NCBI RefSeq assembly: GCF_002913715.1
Contig: NZ_PPCE01000009.1
Location: forward strand, 124,001 to 188,000
Source of the DNA: Campylobacter concisus
GTDB taxonomy: Bacteria > Campylobacterota > Campylobacteria > Campylobacterales > Campylobacteraceae
Length of the DNA: 64,000 nt
Direction: 5' to 3'
The notes under the pieces were generated by a model, which ran no database searches, was not told where the DNA came from, and saw only the letters and a program-made list of their open reading frames with translations. Of this stretch, positions 48,730-58,854 are shown piece after piece (position 1 is the stretch's first letter; each line of letters starts with the position of its first letter). The position numbers and the translations under genes were made by a program.

Positions 48730-49973
48730 TACATATACCTCTTAAGAACTTCTGGAATTTCGATAGTGCCATCTGCTTTTTGATAGTTTTCCATGATGGC
48801 AATAAGCGTCCTACCCACAGCTAGACTCGAGCCATTTAGCGTATTTACAAGCATATTTTTCTTGCCATCTTTAAAGCGAATTTTTGCACGCCTTGCTTGA
48901 AAATCACGAGTATTAGAGATAGAGCTTATCTCGCGGTATTTGCCTTGACCAGGCAACCAAACCTCAAGGTCTATCGTCTTTGCCGCGCTAAAGCCAAGGT
49001 CACCACTGCAAAGAAGCATATGGCGGTGAGGAAGTCCAAGACTAGTTAGTAGATCGCTCGCGCACGCTACCATCTCATTTAGCACGTCTTCGCTTTGATT
49101 AGGCTTTGTGATGCTTACAAGTTCTACTTTTTCAAACTGGTGCTGACGGATCATACCCCTCGTATCACGTCCTGCTGAGCCCGCTTCTTGGCGGAAGCAT
49201 GCTGAGTAGCAAGTCATCTTTATAGGAAGCTGCTCAGCTTCAATGATCGTGTCATTGTATAAATTTGTCACAGGCACTTCGCTGGTTGGGATGAGATAAA
49301 GATCCTCGTCGCGCACTTTGTAAAGATCCTCTTCAAATTTAGGCAACTGACCAGTGCCAAAAAGTGTATTTGAGCTTACTAGATAAGGGACATTTACAAG
49401 TTCAAAGCCACGTGAGCTGTTAAAGTCGATCATGTAATTAACAAGCGCTCTACTTAGCCTTGCTCCCATGCCGCGAAGCACGGTAAAGCGAGATCCTGAG
49501 AGCTTTGCACCCCTTTCAAAGTCAAGCCAACCAAGGCTCTCACCTAGCTCCCAGTGCTCTTTTGGCGTAAAGCTAAATTTAGTTGGCTCAAGCACCGTTT
49601 TTATGCAGACATTATCGTCCTCGTCCTTACCAAATGGCACGTCATCATCGGTGATATTTGGCACGTTAAATGAAATTTGCTCAAGCTTTTCTTCATATTG
49701 TTTAACGATCTCATCAGCATCAGAAAGTGCAGCTTTGTTTAAATTTAGCTCATTTTTAAGCTCACTTACGTCTTCACCTGCTCTTGCCTTTATGCCAAGC
49801 TCTTTACTCTTTGCATTTTGGATCGCTTGGAAATTTTCAAGTGCTTTACGTTTTTGTTTTAGCTCATTAAAAGTTTGTAAAAGCTCGTCAAGTAGCCCAG
49901 CTTTTACATTTTTTCCCTCAAGTTTTTTTACAAATTCATCGTAATTTGTCTCGAGTAGTTTTAAATTAATCAT
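48729..49973 (-). CDS. serS: Seryl-tRNA synthetase
   Basis: 414 residues, typical for bacterial SerRS. It has the N-terminal coiled-coil arm that contacts the long variable arm of tRNA-Ser ([19 protein letters not shown] region). Class II catalytic core motifs are [34 protein letters not shown] (motif 1 side) and [21 protein letters not shown] (motif 2); motif 3 includes [19 protein letters not shown]. It also charges tRNA-Sec with serine, feeding the SelA reaction. It is followed by pflB with a 1-base overlap. Confidence 0.96.
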   Translation of the reverse strand: MINLKLLETNYDEFVKKLEGKNVKAGLLDELLQTFNELKQKRKALENFQAIQNAKSKELGIKARAGEDVSELKNELNLNKAALSDADEIVKQYEEKLEQISFNVPNITDDDVPFGKDEDDNVCIKTVLEPTKFSFTPKEHWELGESLGWLDFERGAKLSGSRFTVLRGMGARLSRALVNYMIDFNSSRGFELVNVPYLVSSNTLFGTGQLPKFEEDLYKVRDEDLYLIPTSEVPVTNLYNDTIIEAEQLPIKMTCYSACFRQEAGSAGRDTRGMIRQHQFEKVELVSITKPNQSEDVLNEMVACASDLLTSLGLPHRHMLLCSGDLGFSAAKTIDLEVWLPGQGKYREISSISNTRDFQARRAKIRFKDGKKNMLVNTLNGSSLAVGRTLIAIMENYQKADGTIEIPEVLKRYM

Positions 49974-49982
49974 TCCGTATCC

Positions 49983-50423
49983 TTAAACCATAAACATAAC
50001 TTTTGCAAAAAGTACGATAAAAACTGCCGCTGTTAGCGCAAATGGGTGAATGTTGCCAAGTGGGCTAGGGCGTTTAAATATAAATTTGCAGCTTAAATTT
50101 GTTATAACCGCAGCTACGATTAGCATCGCTAAGAAAAATTTGATCATAAAAATGATTTGTAAATTTGTCTCAAAGTAGCCTCCCGCCTTTGATCCGACCC
50201 AGTTACTCATCATCATGCCTCCAGTTAATACCAAAAGCAAGATACAAAGTGGCATTATCTTAATAGCAACTGATCCGATAGCTTGTTTTGCCTTTTGAAC
50301 AAGCTCAGGTGGCATTTTTTTACAAGCTGCCTTAAAAATGATTACATCAAAAAAGAGGTAACCAACAAAAATGATTGCACAAAAAAGATGAATTATTTGT
50401 GCGTATGGATATAAATTTTGCAT
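49983..50423 (-). CDS. Small inner membrane protein, CopD/HemJ-like
   Basis: 146 residues and four membrane helices (about 8-28, 48-68, 90-110, 122-144). It begins QNLYPYAQIIHLFCAIIFVGYLFF with a membrane His, and contains LVLTGGMMMSNWVG. The four-helix pattern and His positions recall CopD- and HemJ-like (UPF0093) heme-associated proteins, but I cannot fix the family. The ATG at 50423 is chosen because the extension to 50459 overlaps trpS heavily and AAAGGAAAAAA precedes the ATG. It lies between trpS and serS on the same strand, probably in one operon. Confidence 0.65.
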   Translation of the reverse strand: MQNLYPYAQIIHLFCAIIFVGYLFFDVIIFKAACKKMPPELVQKAKQAIGSVAIKIMPLCILLLVLTGGMMMSNWVGSKAGGYFETNLQIIFMIKFFLAMLIVAAVITNLSCKFIFKRPSPLGNIHPFALTAAVFIVLFAKVMFMV

Positions 50424-50436
50424 ATTTTTTCCTTTA

Positions 50437-51399
50437 TTAATAAATTCCGACTGCTTCACGAACTTTTTTTATTGTTGTTTGAGCAACATTACTTGCCTTT
50501 TTGGCTCCTATTTCTAAAATTTCAGACACTTCGCCAGGATTATTTTGATAATGCTCAAATTTCTCTCTCGCATCTTTAAAATAGCCCCAAATAAGCTCAT
50601 TTAGATAAGCTTTAAAGTGCCCGTGACCCTCGCCACCACGCTCATATCTAGCTTGAAGCTCTTTTTGTCCACTCTCGTCTAAAAAAAGTTTGGCGATATT
50701 ATAGACGTTGCAGTTTTGCCACTGTTTTGGCTCTTCAAGCGGTGTGCCATCAGTCACGATGCTAGAAATTTGCTTTTTAAGCGTTTTAGCATCGGCAAAG
50801 ATGTCGATTGTATTGCCATAGCTTTTGCTCATCTTTTCACCGTTTGTGCCAGGCACGGTAGCTACATTTTCATCGATCTTTGCCTCAGGCAATGTAAAAA
50901 TTTCTCCATGCTCGTTGTTAAATTTTATCGCGATATCACGTGCGATCTCTACGTGCTGGATCTGATCCTTGCCTACGGGTACGATCTGCGCATTATAAAG
51001 CAAAATGTCAGCTGCCATCAAAACTGGATAGCTAAAGAGTCCGTGGTGCGAACTAAGACCTTTCGCGACCTTGTCTTTATAACTATGTGCGCGCTCAAGA
51101 AGCCCCATAGGCGTATGCTGGCTTAGCACCCAGTAAAGCTCAAGCACGTCTTTAACGTCACTTTGCACCCAAAATATACTTTTATTTGGATCAATCCCAA
51201 GTGCCAAAAACGCACACGCAGCCTCAAAAGTGTTTTGCTTTAGGGCTTTGGCCTCGCTAAGGCTCGTCATCGCGTGGTAGTTTGCTATAAACATAAACAT
51301 CTCATTTTGCTCTTGCATATCAACCATCTGCTTTATCGAGGCAAAGTAGTTGCCAAGGTGTAGTTTGCCGGAGGGTTGGAGGCCGGTTAATACTCTCAT
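50437..51399 (-). CDS. trpS: Tryptophanyl-tRNA synthetase
   Basis: A class I synthetase of 320 residues. The HIGH-like motif is in LQPSGKLHLGNYFAS at the N-terminus and the KMSKS motif in GTNGEKMSKSYGN near residue 190. VGKDQIQHVEIARDIA and DDSG-like DEGQ-type tail segments also fit TrpRS. It is the first gene after a 392-base gap from aroK; the gap contains unusual inverted repeats (separate entry). Confidence 0.96.
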   Translation of the reverse strand: MRVLTGLQPSGKLHLGNYFASIKQMVDMQEQNEMFMFIANYHAMTSLSEAKALKQNTFEAACAFLALGIDPNKSIFWVQSDVKDVLELYWVLSQHTPMGLLERAHSYKDKVAKGLSSHHGLFSYPVLMAADILLYNAQIVPVGKDQIQHVEIARDIAIKFNNEHGEIFTLPEAKIDENVATVPGTNGEKMSKSYGNTIDIFADAKTLKKQISSIVTDGTPLEEPKQWQNCNVYNIAKLFLDESGQKELQARYERGGEGHGHFKAYLNELIWGYFKDAREKFEHYQNNPGEVSEILEIGAKKASNVAQTTIKKVREAVGIY

Positions 51400-51791
51400 C
51401 TTATCCTTTCAAATTTTGGCTTTAATTTTTTTGCTTATGCTTCGTTGAAATTTTATTTTCAAGCTCAGCAGACTATGCGTCTAGTCTTCGCTTAAAAATA
51501 AAATTTTGCCTCGCCTAAATAAAAAATCTTTGCCAAAAGCTTTTAAATTTTAACATCACGTTAGACTTTATAGTCCAGCTTAATCTTAAAATTTTTACTA
51601 CACAACTCTCGTCACTTTAGCGTTGCGAACAAAGTGAAGCAAAAAATCATCTTACGATACTTCACTAAAATTTCTAACTATAAAACGTTAAATTTTGCTC
51701 AGACATCACAAATTCCAACACCACACCAGATAGCCATCTAGCCTGATCTTAAAAATTTATCGTTGCAAGCAGCAATCACGCTACTTTACAA
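51400..51791. repeat. Non-coding stretch rich in inverted repeats
   Basis: No convincing gene. A nested dyad has outer arms at 51448-51464 and 51490-51506 (17 bases, one mismatch) and inner arms GACTA (51471-51475)/TAGTC (51482-51486). Further dyads are GACTTTATAGTC (around 51564-51575) and CACTTT/AAAGTG plus GTGAAG/CTTCAC (around 51610-51665). On the minus strand the large dyad lies 50-110 bases before the trpS ATG. It could be a terminator, a leader element, or the decayed remains of a repeat element. Confidence 0.5.
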
Positions 51792-52313
51792 CTAAATTTT
51801 TAAAAGCATCCTTATCTCTTTTACGATTTGCTTTGGAGTTTTACCCTCGACTTCGACGATGTAATCAGCCTTTTTCTCATAAAGCTCCTCTCGCTCCAGA
51901 TGTAACGCCTCGGCTCTTTTTAGATCACTTAAAAGTGGACGTTTGGCAAGTTTTTTCTCGCTATTTTTACTATTTTTTAGTCTTTGCATGATCGCATCAA
52001 AACTAGCTTTTAGATAGATCACGGTGCCAATTTTCTTTAAATTTTTAACCTTCGCAAAGCCTCCGCCAGTTGAGATGATTGCATTTTTGACATTTGTTGC
52101 TAGAAATTTAGCCAGATCCTTTTCAAGCTGCCTAAAATGCTCCTCTCCGTACTCTTCAAAGATAGCTTTTATCTTCATATTTTGTGAGCTCTCCAGTAAG
52201 TCGTCGCAGTCAAGGTTCATCGTCTTTAAAGCCTTGCTAAGCGCCCTTGCGGTCGTGCCTTTGCCAACGCCCATAAATCCTATCAAAACGATATTATTAT
52301 TCTTTGTTTTCAT
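51792..52313 (-). CDS. aroK: Shikimate kinase
   Basis: About 173 residues, normal for AroK. It phosphorylates shikimate in aromatic amino acid (and chorismate) synthesis. Walker [19 protein letters not shown]; substrate-binding DCDDLLESS and [12 protein letters not shown]; lid with [14 protein letters not shown] and [18 protein letters not shown] at 52325 opens the frame, but the ATG at 52313 has GGAGAGAG upstream. It overlaps the end of der by 17 bases and supplies chorismate, which MqnA also uses. Confidence 0.93.
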   Translation of the reverse strand: MKTKNNNIVLIGFMGVGKGTTARALSKALKTMNLDCDDLLESSQNMKIKAIFEEYGEEHFRQLEKDLAKFLATNVKNAIISTGGGFAKVKNLKKIGTVIYLKASFDAIMQRLKNSKNSEKKLAKRPLLSDLKRAEALHLEREELYEKKADYIVEVEGKTPKQIVKEIRMLLKI

Positions 52314-53682
52314 CGCTCTCTCCACGTTTTTTAGGGATTAGCACGATAGGCACGCCAGTTAGATTAAAACCCTCTCTAAGTTTGTTTGTTAGATAGCGTT
52401 TGTAGCTAAAGTGTAGGCATTTTGGACGGTTCATTATAAGTGCTATCATGATGGGTGCAGTCTTAAACTGCACTGCGTAGTAAATTTTTACAACTCTGCC
52501 TTTATCTCGTGGCAGTGGGTGCGCTTTGGTCGCTTCGCCGATCACTTCATTTAGCTTTGAAGTTTGAATTTTTTGAGTGTAGTTTTTATAAATTTCAACT
52601 ATGAGCGGGTAAATTTTATGCACTCTTTTGCCACCAAGTGCCGAAACACTGATAATCGGCGCGTATGCTAAGAATTTAAACCTATCCTTTATCTCTCTAC
52701 AAAGCTCGTCAAATTCTTCGCTGCTTTTATCCCATTTGTTTAGCACGATGATGACGCCGAGCTCAAATTTAGAGGCGATACCAGCGATACGCTCATCAAG
52801 CTCGGTTAGTGGCTCAGAGCTATCAAGTACAAGTAGCGCAACGTCTGTCTCTTCTAAAATTTTCTCAGTTCTATTTAGCGCGTATCTTTCGATACCCTCG
52901 ATCTTTCCACGCTTTCTAATACCAGCAGTATCTACAAACTCAAAAACTCTGCCATCATGCTCGTAAATTTCATTAACTGGATCAATCGTAGTGCCTGCCA
53001 CGTCGCTAACGACGGCGCGACTCTCTTTTACAAGAGCATTTAGGAGTGAGCTTTTGCCGACATTTACGCGGCCTATGATGCCAACTCTAATGTTTTTGCT
53101 CTCATAGTCTATCTCGTCGCTTAGCTCGCCCTCGTCGTTATAGTTTTCTAAAAAATCATCAAAATCTTCGCTCGTATCGGCCTTTATCTGTACTTTGTCT
53201 TCTATATGCTTTGCTAGCCACATGCTAAGCTCATCTATGCCTGTGTTGTGACTTACGGAAATTCCAAAGGAATTTTTAGCGCCAAAGCTTACAAATTCCC
53301 ACTCTCTTTGTTCGTCTTTTTTGCTGTCTATTTTGTTGATGACTAGAGCGATTGGTAAATTTAGCTTGCTAAGCTCGTAAAAAATAGCTCTATCCTCGTC
53401 ATCTGGCATCATTTTGCCATCGACCATGTATAAGATGACGTCTGAATTTCTAGCCTCTGCCAAGGTCTTTGCTTTTACATTTTTAAAAAGCTCGCTACTA
53501 TCATCAAGGCCGCCGCTATCAATTAAAATGCACTCTTTGCCCTCAACCTCGATCTTAGCTTTGTTCGTATCTCTTGTGGTGCCGCTAACATCGCTTGTTA
53601 TAGCGATACGACGACCAGCTAAGCGGTTAAAAAGTGAGCTTTTGCCGACATTTGGCTTGCCTACTAATATTACTTTTTGCAA
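52297..53682 (-). CDS. der: Ribosome-associated GTPase Der (EngA)
   Basis: A tandem GTPase needed for 50S subunit assembly. About 461 residues: first G domain with [16 protein letters not shown] and DSGGLDDSS, an acidic linker, second G domain with [24 protein letters not shown] and NKWD, then a C-terminal KH-like domain ([14 protein letters not shown]). The frame extends to 53715, but TTG at 53682 has AAGGA upstream and gives the standard start just before [11 protein letters not shown]. Confidence 0.95.
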   Translation of the reverse strand: MQKVILVGKPNVGKSSLFNRLAGRRIAITSDVSGTTRDTNKAKIEVEGKECILIDSGGLDDSSELFKNVKAKTLAEARNSDVILYMVDGKMMPDDEDRAIFYELSKLNLPIALVINKIDSKKDEQREWEFVSFGAKNSFGISVSHNTGIDELSMWLAKHIEDKVQIKADTSEDFDDFLENYNDEGELSDEIDYESKNIRVGIIGRVNVGKSSLLNALVKESRAVVSDVAGTTIDPVNEIYEHDGRVFEFVDTAGIRKRGKIEGIERYALNRTEKILEETDVALLVLDSSEPLTELDERIAGIASKFELGVIIVLNKWDKSSEEFDELCREIKDRFKFLAYAPIISVSALGGKRVHKIYPLIVEIYKNYTQKIQTSKLNEVIGEATKAHPLPRDKGRVVKIYYAVQFKTAPIMIALIMNRPKCLHFSYKRYLTNKLREGFNLTGVPIVLIPKKRGESDENKE

Positions 53683-53834
53683 ATTTTGTCCTTTTCGTGA
53701 TGGCTGATTATACAAATTTTTGACTTATATAAAGTATAAAAATTTGCTTAAAAGCGCCAAAATAAAAGAAAAAATCAACCAAAATTTAAGCCACTTTTCA
53801 TTAAAATGGCTACTTTAAATTTAAAGGTCTTGTG

Positions 53835-54725
53835 ATGTTAAAAAGGTTTTATATTTCGCATCTTGGCATTTTTTATATGCTCTTTGCTTGCTTTATGTTT
53901 GCCGTTACTGGCGCATTTGCAAAGTATCTTAGCAAAGATATGCCATCTATCGAAGTTGTATTTTTTAGAAATTTAATAGGCCTTTTTATCGTTATTTATG
54001 CCATTTATAGATTTCCATTTAAGCAAGCTGGTGGACACTTTTTCTTGCTGATGTTTCGTGGTTTTGTGGGCACTGTCGCACTTTTTGCTTTTTTTTACAA
54101 TGTCGCTCATGTAAATTTGGCCACAGCTTTTACATTTCAAAAGACAAATCCAATCTTTACAGCTATCCTCGCAGCCTTTATTTTCAAAGAGCGTCTAAGC
54201 TCACTTGGCTGGTTTGCTGTATTTTTGGGATTTGGTGGAATTTTGCTTGTTATCCAGCCAAATTTAGGCATAAGCAAGACTGATATTATCGGTGTTTGGA
54301 GCGGCCTTGGAGCGGCGATCGCATACACAAGTGTAAAGGAGCTAAACAAGAGCTACGGTACAAATGTTATAGTGTTAAGTTTTATGCTTTGGGGCTCTTT
54401 TTTGCCACTTATTTGCATGGGTTTGGCAGAATTTTTCATCTATGAGCCACTTGATTTTTTGTTTTCAAAATTTAGCATGCCAAGCTGGTATAACGTTGTT
54501 TTTATCTTGCTAATGGGGCTTAGCGGATATTTTTTTCAGTCGTACATGACAAAGGCGTTCGCGGTTGGCAAAAAGGCTGGAGTGATCGCTGCGGTTAGCT
54601 ATGCAGATGTCATTTTTACGCTTATAATTGGCTATTTTATGGGTGATGTATTGCCAAATCAAACGGCACTTTTAGGTATCTTGCTAGTAATAGTGAGCGG
54701 AATTTTAGTTGTTAAAGAAAAATAA
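53835..54725 (+). CDS. EamA/DMT-family transporter
   Basis: About 296 residues with ten membrane helices arranged as two EamA repeats. The first contains SIEVVFFRNLIGLFIVIYA and FTFQKTNPIFTAILAAFIFKE, the second ASYADVIFTLIIGY-type sequence and a terminal GILLVIVSGILVVKEK. DMT exporters move amino acids or other metabolites; the substrate is unknown. GTG at 53832 and ATG at 53835 compete; AAAGG lies 8 bases before the ATG. It is divergent from der. Confidence 0.88.
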   Translation: MLKRFYISHLGIFYMLFACFMFAVTGAFAKYLSKDMPSIEVVFFRNLIGLFIVIYAIYRFPFKQAGGHFFLLMFRGFVGTVALFAFFYNVAHVNLATAFTFQKTNPIFTAILAAFIFKERLSSLGWFAVFLGFGGILLVIQPNLGISKTDIIGVWSGLGAAIAYTSVKELNKSYGTNVIVLSFMLWGSFLPLICMGLAEFFIYEPLDFLFSKFSMPSWYNVVFILLMGLSGYFFQSYMTKAFAVGKKAGVIAAVSYADVIFTLIIGYFMGDVLPNQTALLGILLVIVSGILVVKEK

Positions 54726-54734
54726 GGCGATACT

Positions 54735-55784
54735 ATGAAAATAGAAATTGGAGAATCTTTATTTTATTCTTGGCTTCGCCATGTTAAAGAGTGCCAAATA
54801 GTGCAAACTAACTGGAAAATTTCTCCAAAATGGGAGATAAAATTTTCAGACGAGTTAGAAAATATAATGTCAAAAACAGATGAGCTTTTTTCTAGCAAAT
54901 ATGGATATAAAATTTATAAACAAAATACCTCATTAAAACAACTTTTGCAACAAGCAGAGTGTGATGCACTAGGCGTTTGTATGAGTGATGGAGTTAGTGA
55001 AATTTATGCAGTTGATGTTGCTTTTCATGAGTCTGGACTAAACTACGGCGGTCTTGATGAGACGGTAGCTAGAGTAGTAAAAAAATGTCTTAGAACCGCC
55101 ATGTGTGTTTATGGATATTTTGGTGTTAAAAAAGCAGAAATTATCTTTGCATCCCCTAAAATAAATAGACAAATTTTAGATGCCTTGTGCCCTTGTTTTG
55201 TTGATATAAACAACATAATGCAAGAGATGGGATTTGAATTTGACTTTAGAATAATAGCAAATAGCGATTTTTCAAATTTAGTTTTAGAACCTATTTTGGA
55301 GGTAAGTGGTAATGTGGCCGATACAGCGGAGCTTTTTATGCGTTCTTACCAGATGCTATCCTTGTTTGATAAAAAGGAGCTAAAAAGTATTGAAAAAGTC
55401 GAAAAAGAGAAACGAAAAATAATCTCAAATACTTATCAATCTTCCAAAGAATATATTGACAACAAAAATAATCAAGATGAATACGCAGAGCTAAAAGTCG
55501 GACAAATAGCGCGTATCATAATGAGAGAAATTTTAGAAAGTGGTAGGGTGGGCGCGGAAGAGATAAGTAGACTACAAAGCGAAAAATATAGTAAAGATTA
55601 TCTTGGGTTAAACTATGCGGCATTAGTTAAAGCAGACGGCGAATATGAAAAAGTTCGCTATTATACGGATCCGATACTAATAAATGGAATATACTATAAA
55701 CTTTGCTCTCAATGGTATGAAACGTCTGCAAACGACGATAGACCGCTTTTGATAGATTGGATTAGAAAATTTAGGGAAAAATAA
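54735..55784 (+). CDS. Unrecognised protein, possible nuclease-like fold
   Basis: 349 residues, no signal peptide or membrane segment, and no family I can name with confidence. Residues about 70-150 hold a block, [20 protein letters not shown] then [12 protein letters not shown], then [21 protein letters not shown] and IIFASPKI, with acidic and hydrophobic spacing (E..D...[10 protein letters not shown]...K) reminiscent of a PD-(D/E)xK nuclease core. A charged linker ([13 protein letters not shown]...) leads to a C-terminal domain with [20 protein letters not shown] and a [14 protein letters not shown] end, which could bind DNA. Composition is AT-rich, unlike the GC-rich genes that follow. It is 9 bases after the DMT gene and 10 before kdsA. 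Possible restriction-linked or defence protein; speculative. Confidence 0.6.
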   Translation: MKIEIGESLFYSWLRHVKECQIVQTNWKISPKWEIKFSDELENIMSKTDELFSSKYGYKIYKQNTSLKQLLQQAECDALGVCMSDGVSEIYAVDVAFHESGLNYGGLDETVARVVKKCLRTAMCVYGYFGVKKAEIIFASPKINRQILDALCPCFVDINNIMQEMGFEFDFRIIANSDFSNLVLEPILEVSGNVADTAELFMRSYQMLSLFDKKELKSIEKVEKEKRKIISNTYQSSKEYIDNKNNQDEYAELKVGQIARIIMREILESGRVGAEEISRLQSEKYSKDYLGLNYAALVKADGEYEKVRYYTDPILINGIYYKLCSQWYETSANDDRPLLIDWIRKFREK

Positions 55785-55794
55785 AGGAGAAAAA

Positions 55795-56601
55795 ATGATA
55801 CTCATAGCAGGGCCTTGCGTCATCGAGAGCGAGCAGCTCGTTTTTGACGTGGCAAAAAGGCTGGTTAAATTTAACGAAGATAAGCGGATAGATTTTTATT
55901 TCAAATCAAGCTTTGACAAGGCAAATCGCACGAGTATAAGCTCGTTTCGCGGGCCAGGGCTGGAGAAGGGTTGCGAAATTTTAGCCAAGGTCAAAAAGGA
56001 ATTCGGCTTTAAAATTTTAACCGATATCCACGAGAGCTATCAGGCCGCGCCAGTAGGCGAAGTGGCCGACGTACTGCAAATCCCCGCGTTTTTGTGCCGC
56101 CAGACCGATCTGCTCGTGGCCGCGGCTAAGACAAAAGCGGTGGTAAATATCAAAAAAGGGCAGTTTTTGGCCGCGTCTGCGATGAAGCACTCGGTGAAAA
56201 AAGTGCTAGAAACGCGCGGCGTAAAGGGCGAGGGATACGAGGTCGCTAAACAAAACGGAGTGTGGCTAACGGAGCGAGGCAGCACCTTTGGCTACGGAAA
56301 TTTAGTCGTAGATATGCGAAATTTGGTGCTTATGAGGGAGTTTGCGCCGGTGATTTTCGACGCGACGCATAGCGTGCAGATGCCGTCGGCTTTGGGTGAG
56401 AAAAGCGGCGGGGACGCGAGATTCGTGCCTTATCTAGCGCGAGCTGCGGCTGCTGCGGGCGTGGACGGATTTTTTTACGAGACGCATATTAATCCTTGCG
56501 AGGCGCTTTGCGACGGGCCGAATATGCTAAATTTGGACGAGCTAGACGCAAATATCGCTCAAATTTTTAAGATAAAAGACGCCCTAGGCGATGCAAACTA
56601 A
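55795..56601 (+). CDS. kdsA: KDO-8-phosphate synthase
   Basis: 268 residues. It condenses PEP and arabinose 5-phosphate to KDO-8-P for lipopolysaccharide core. Motifs: [40 protein letters not shown] (KANRTS), [57 protein letters not shown], and the metal-ligand end [21 protein letters not shown]-rich codons set it apart from upstream genes. The stop overlaps the first SMR gene by 11 bases. The order kdsA-(SMR)-ribH-nusB-pyrF is otherwise the Campylobacter order. Confidence 0.95.
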   Translation: MILIAGPCVIESEQLVFDVAKRLVKFNEDKRIDFYFKSSFDKANRTSISSFRGPGLEKGCEILAKVKKEFGFKILTDIHESYQAAPVGEVADVLQIPAFLCRQTDLLVAAAKTKAVVNIKKGQFLAASAMKHSVKKVLETRGVKGEGYEVAKQNGVWLTERGSTFGYGNLVVDMRNLVLMREFAPVIFDATHSVQMPSALGEKSGGDARFVPYLARAAAAAGVDGFFYETHINPCEALCDGPNMLNLDELDANIAQIFKIKDALGDAN

Positions 56602-56920
56602 GGGCTTTTTGTGGGTATTAGGCGGCGCGGTCGCCGAGTGCGGCTGGGCGTACGGGCTAAAACACGCCCAAAACGCCATAGGATTCGCGCTTACTGCCGC
56701 GTTAGTCTGCGTTAGCTTCGTATCGTTTATGAAGGCTATGAAATACTTGCCCGTTAGCGTCGCATATACCGTATTTGTGGGATTTGGAGCGTTTTTTATC
56801 GTAGTCGCCGAAAGCGTTAGCGAATACGGCTCAAGCGGCCAGGCGCCCGATCCCTTGCGGCTATTTTTCATAGCGACGCTGATCGCGGGCGTGCTGGGGC
56901 TAAAAAGGCTAAAATCTTGA
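56591..56920 (+). CDS. Small multidrug resistance (SMR) protein, first subunit
   Basis: 109 residues with four membrane helices. SMR marks are [19 protein letters not shown] near residue 12, with the conserved membrane Glu (here AEC), [20 protein letters not shown] and [12 protein letters not shown]. It overlaps kdsA and the following SMR gene, so the pair probably forms a heterodimeric exporter (SugE/EbrAB-type). Substrate unknown: quaternary ammonium, guanidinium or polyamine are possible. GC-rich. Confidence 0.88.
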   Translation: MQTKGFLWVLGGAVAECGWAYGLKHAQNAIGFALTAALVCVSFVSFMKAMKYLPVSVAYTVFVGFGAFFIVVAESVSEYGSSGQAPDPLRLFFIATLIAGVLGLKRLKS

Positions 56921-57240
56921 CGCACGTTTTAGCTCTTTTAGCGGCCGGGTGCTGCGAGGTTTTGGGCGTATTTTTTCTAACCAAATTTCAAAAAAGCGTC
57001 GGCGTGAAAAAGGCGGCGAATTTTTTGATTTTAACCGCTAATTTCACCATTTCGCTCTGGCTTTTGAGCTACGCGATGCAGGCGATGGCGATGTCGGTAG
57101 CGTACGCGATTTGGACGGGTATCGGAGCGATCGGAGCCGTGGGCGTCGGAGTGATTTTTAACGGCGAAAAAATGAGCGCGCAAAAGGCGTTTTACCTATC
57201 GCTAATAACGCTAAGCGCGGTAATGTTAAAGATAATTTAA
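56917..57240 (+). CDS. Small multidrug resistance (SMR) protein, second subunit
   Basis: 107 residues, four membrane helices. [20 protein letters not shown] carries the membrane Glu, followed by [27 protein letters not shown], the typical SMR third-helix motif. The start is TTG at 56917, overlapping the partner's stop by four bases. Ends 10 bases before ribH with AAAGGAGAAATC as the ribH ribosome site. Confidence 0.88.
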   Translation: MTHVLALLAAGCCEVLGVFFLTKFQKSVGVKKAANFLILTANFTISLWLLSYAMQAMAMSVAYAIWTGIGAIGAVGVGVIFNGEKMSAQKAFYLSLITLSAVMLKII

Positions 57241-57250
57241 AGGAGAAATC

Positions 57251-57721
57251 ATGAAAATAATCGAAGGAAATTTAGCTCTAAAAGGCGGCGAGAAGGTCGC
57301 CATAGTGGGCGCGAGGTTTAATCATATCATCACCGATAGGCTAGTCGAAGGCGCTAGGGACGCGTTTTTGCGTCACGGCGGGGACGAGGCGAATTTGAGC
57401 CTCATTTTGGTGCCGGGCGCGTTTGAGATACCGATGGCGCTAGAAAAGGCGCTAGCCAGCGGTAAATTTGACGCAGTTTGCTGCGTGGGAGCGGTGATCC
57501 GCGGCTCTACGCCTCACTTTGACTACGTAAGTGCTGAGACCACCAAGGGCATCGCAAACGTCACGCTAAAATACGGCAAACCGGTGACCTTTGGCGTACT
57601 AACGGTAGATAGCATCGAACAAGCCATCGAGCGAGCGGGCTCAAAGGCTGGAAATAAGGGCTTTGAAGCGATGACGGGCGTGATCGAGATGCTAAGCTTA
57701 TATAAAAATTTGGAGGCGTAA
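57251..57721 (+). CDS. ribH: 6,7-Dimethyl-8-ribityllumazine synthase
   Basis: 156 residues, the standard length. It makes the riboflavin precursor lumazine. Motifs: [51 protein letters not shown] (catalytic His in the second half) and [21 protein letters not shown]. Last gene of the GC-rich patch; nusB begins 1 base later, back at normal composition. Confidence 0.95.
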   Translation: MKIIEGNLALKGGEKVAIVGARFNHIITDRLVEGARDAFLRHGGDEANLSLILVPGAFEIPMALEKALASGKFDAVCCVGAVIRGSTPHFDYVSAETTKGIANVTLKYGKPVTFGVLTVDSIEQAIERAGSKAGNKGFEAMTGVIEMLSLYKNLEA

Positions 57722-57722
57722 A

Positions 57723-58118
57723 ATGGCGACTCGTCATCAGGTTAGGCAGGCCGTTGTTTCGCTGCTCTACTCAAATGAGATAAATCCGGTAACTGCTGCA
57801 TTTGAAGAGGAATTTCTAGAAGAGAAAAAGATAAGAAACGAGCGAAAAAGTGAGGCACAGCAGACTTTTAAAGAGGTGCTCGCAAATAAAGAAAAACTAG
57901 ATGAAATTTTAAAGCCATATCTAAAAGACGGCGATTTTAGTAAGGTTGGTGCGACTGAGCTTGCCATCCTTAGACTTGGGCTTTATGAGATGAAATTTAG
58001 CCAAACTGATAAGGCTGTCATCATAAACGAAGCGATCGAGCTTGCGAAAGAACTTGGAAGTGATCAGGCGCCAAAATTTATAAATGGCGTACTTGATAAG
58101 CTAAAGGGCGATCTGTGA
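57723..58118 (+). CDS. nusB: Transcription antitermination factor NusB
   Basis: 131 residues, all-helical. NusB with NusE forms the antitermination complex on rRNA operons. Motifs: [20 protein letters not shown] at the N-terminus, [35 protein letters not shown] and FINGVLDKL at the C-terminus. It overlaps pyrF by four bases, so the two are coupled. Confidence 0.94.
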   Translation: MATRHQVRQAVVSLLYSNEINPVTAAFEEEFLEEKKIRNERKSEAQQTFKEVLANKEKLDEILKPYLKDGDFSKVGATELAILRLGLYEMKFSQTDKAVIINEAIELAKELGSDQAPKFINGVLDKLKGDL

Positions 58119-58795
58119 AGCTCTGCGTCGCACTTGATATGGCTAGTTGTGAAGAGAACTTAGCCCTTGCTAGTGAGCTAAAAGGGCTTGATCTTTGGCT
58201 AAAAGTAGGGCTTAGAAGCTATCTTAGGGATGGGGCAAAATTTATAGAAGAGCTAAAAGGACTTGGAAATTTTAAAATTTTCCTCGATCTAAAGCTCTAT
58301 GATATCCCAAATACGATGGCGGATGCGGCTGAAGTCGTCTCAAAAATCGGCGTAGATATGATAAATGTGCATGCTAGCGCTGGTGAACGCGCGATGAAGA
58401 CAGTTATGGATAGACTAGCTGGTCTTGGAAGCCGTCCTTTGGTGCTCGCAGTGTCGGCACTTACTAGCTTTAGTGAGAGCGAGTTTGACGCTGTTTATAA
58501 CGATACGATCGCAAGAGCTGTTAGAAAATTTAGCCAGATGAGTTTTGAAGCAGGACTTGATGGAATGGTCTGTTCCGTTTTTGAAAGTAAACTCATCAAA
58601 GATGTTACAAATGAGAAATTCATCACTCTTTGCCCTGGCGTTAGGCCTTTTGGAGAGAGTGCTGGAGATCAAAAAAGAGTAGCAAACTTAGTGAGTGCAA
58701 AGCAAGAGGGTAGCGACTTTATCGTTGTTGGTAGGCCGATTTATGAGAATGTAAATCCAAGAGAAATTTGTGAACGAATTTTGGAGCAAATTTAA
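58115..58795 (+). CDS. pyrF: Orotidine 5'-phosphate decarboxylase
   Basis: 226 residues. It decarboxylates OMP to UMP in pyrimidine synthesis. Motifs: [20 protein letters not shown], the catalytic [20 protein letters not shown] (D-x-K-x-x-D), and the phosphate-binding [16 protein letters not shown]. The start overlaps the nusB stop. Composition is AT-rich again. End of this operon. Confidence 0.95.
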   Translation: MKLCVALDMASCEENLALASELKGLDLWLKVGLRSYLRDGAKFIEELKGLGNFKIFLDLKLYDIPNTMADAAEVVSKIGVDMINVHASAGERAMKTVMDRLAGLGSRPLVLAVSALTSFSESEFDAVYNDTIARAVRKFSQMSFEAGLDGMVCSVFESKLIKDVTNEKFITLCPGVRPFGESAGDQKRVANLVSAKQEGSDFIVVGRPIYENVNPREICERILEQI

Positions 58796-58854
58796 AATTT
58801 GAACTTGTGTGAAGTGGTTTTTAACTAAGCTTTTTTACAAAATGTTGCGTGAAG

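Larger units (their letters stand above)
55795..57721. other. GC-rich mosaic segment (kdsA to ribH)
   Basis: From the kdsA start to the ribH end the base composition jumps. Bases 56041-56100 contain 39 G/C of 60, while 57901-57960 in nusB contain 23 of 60. Codon use shifts to C/G endings (GCG, GCC, CGC). The change is abrupt at both gene edges and suggests replacement by DNA from a GC-richer relative. Two SMR genes lie inside. Confidence 0.7.
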
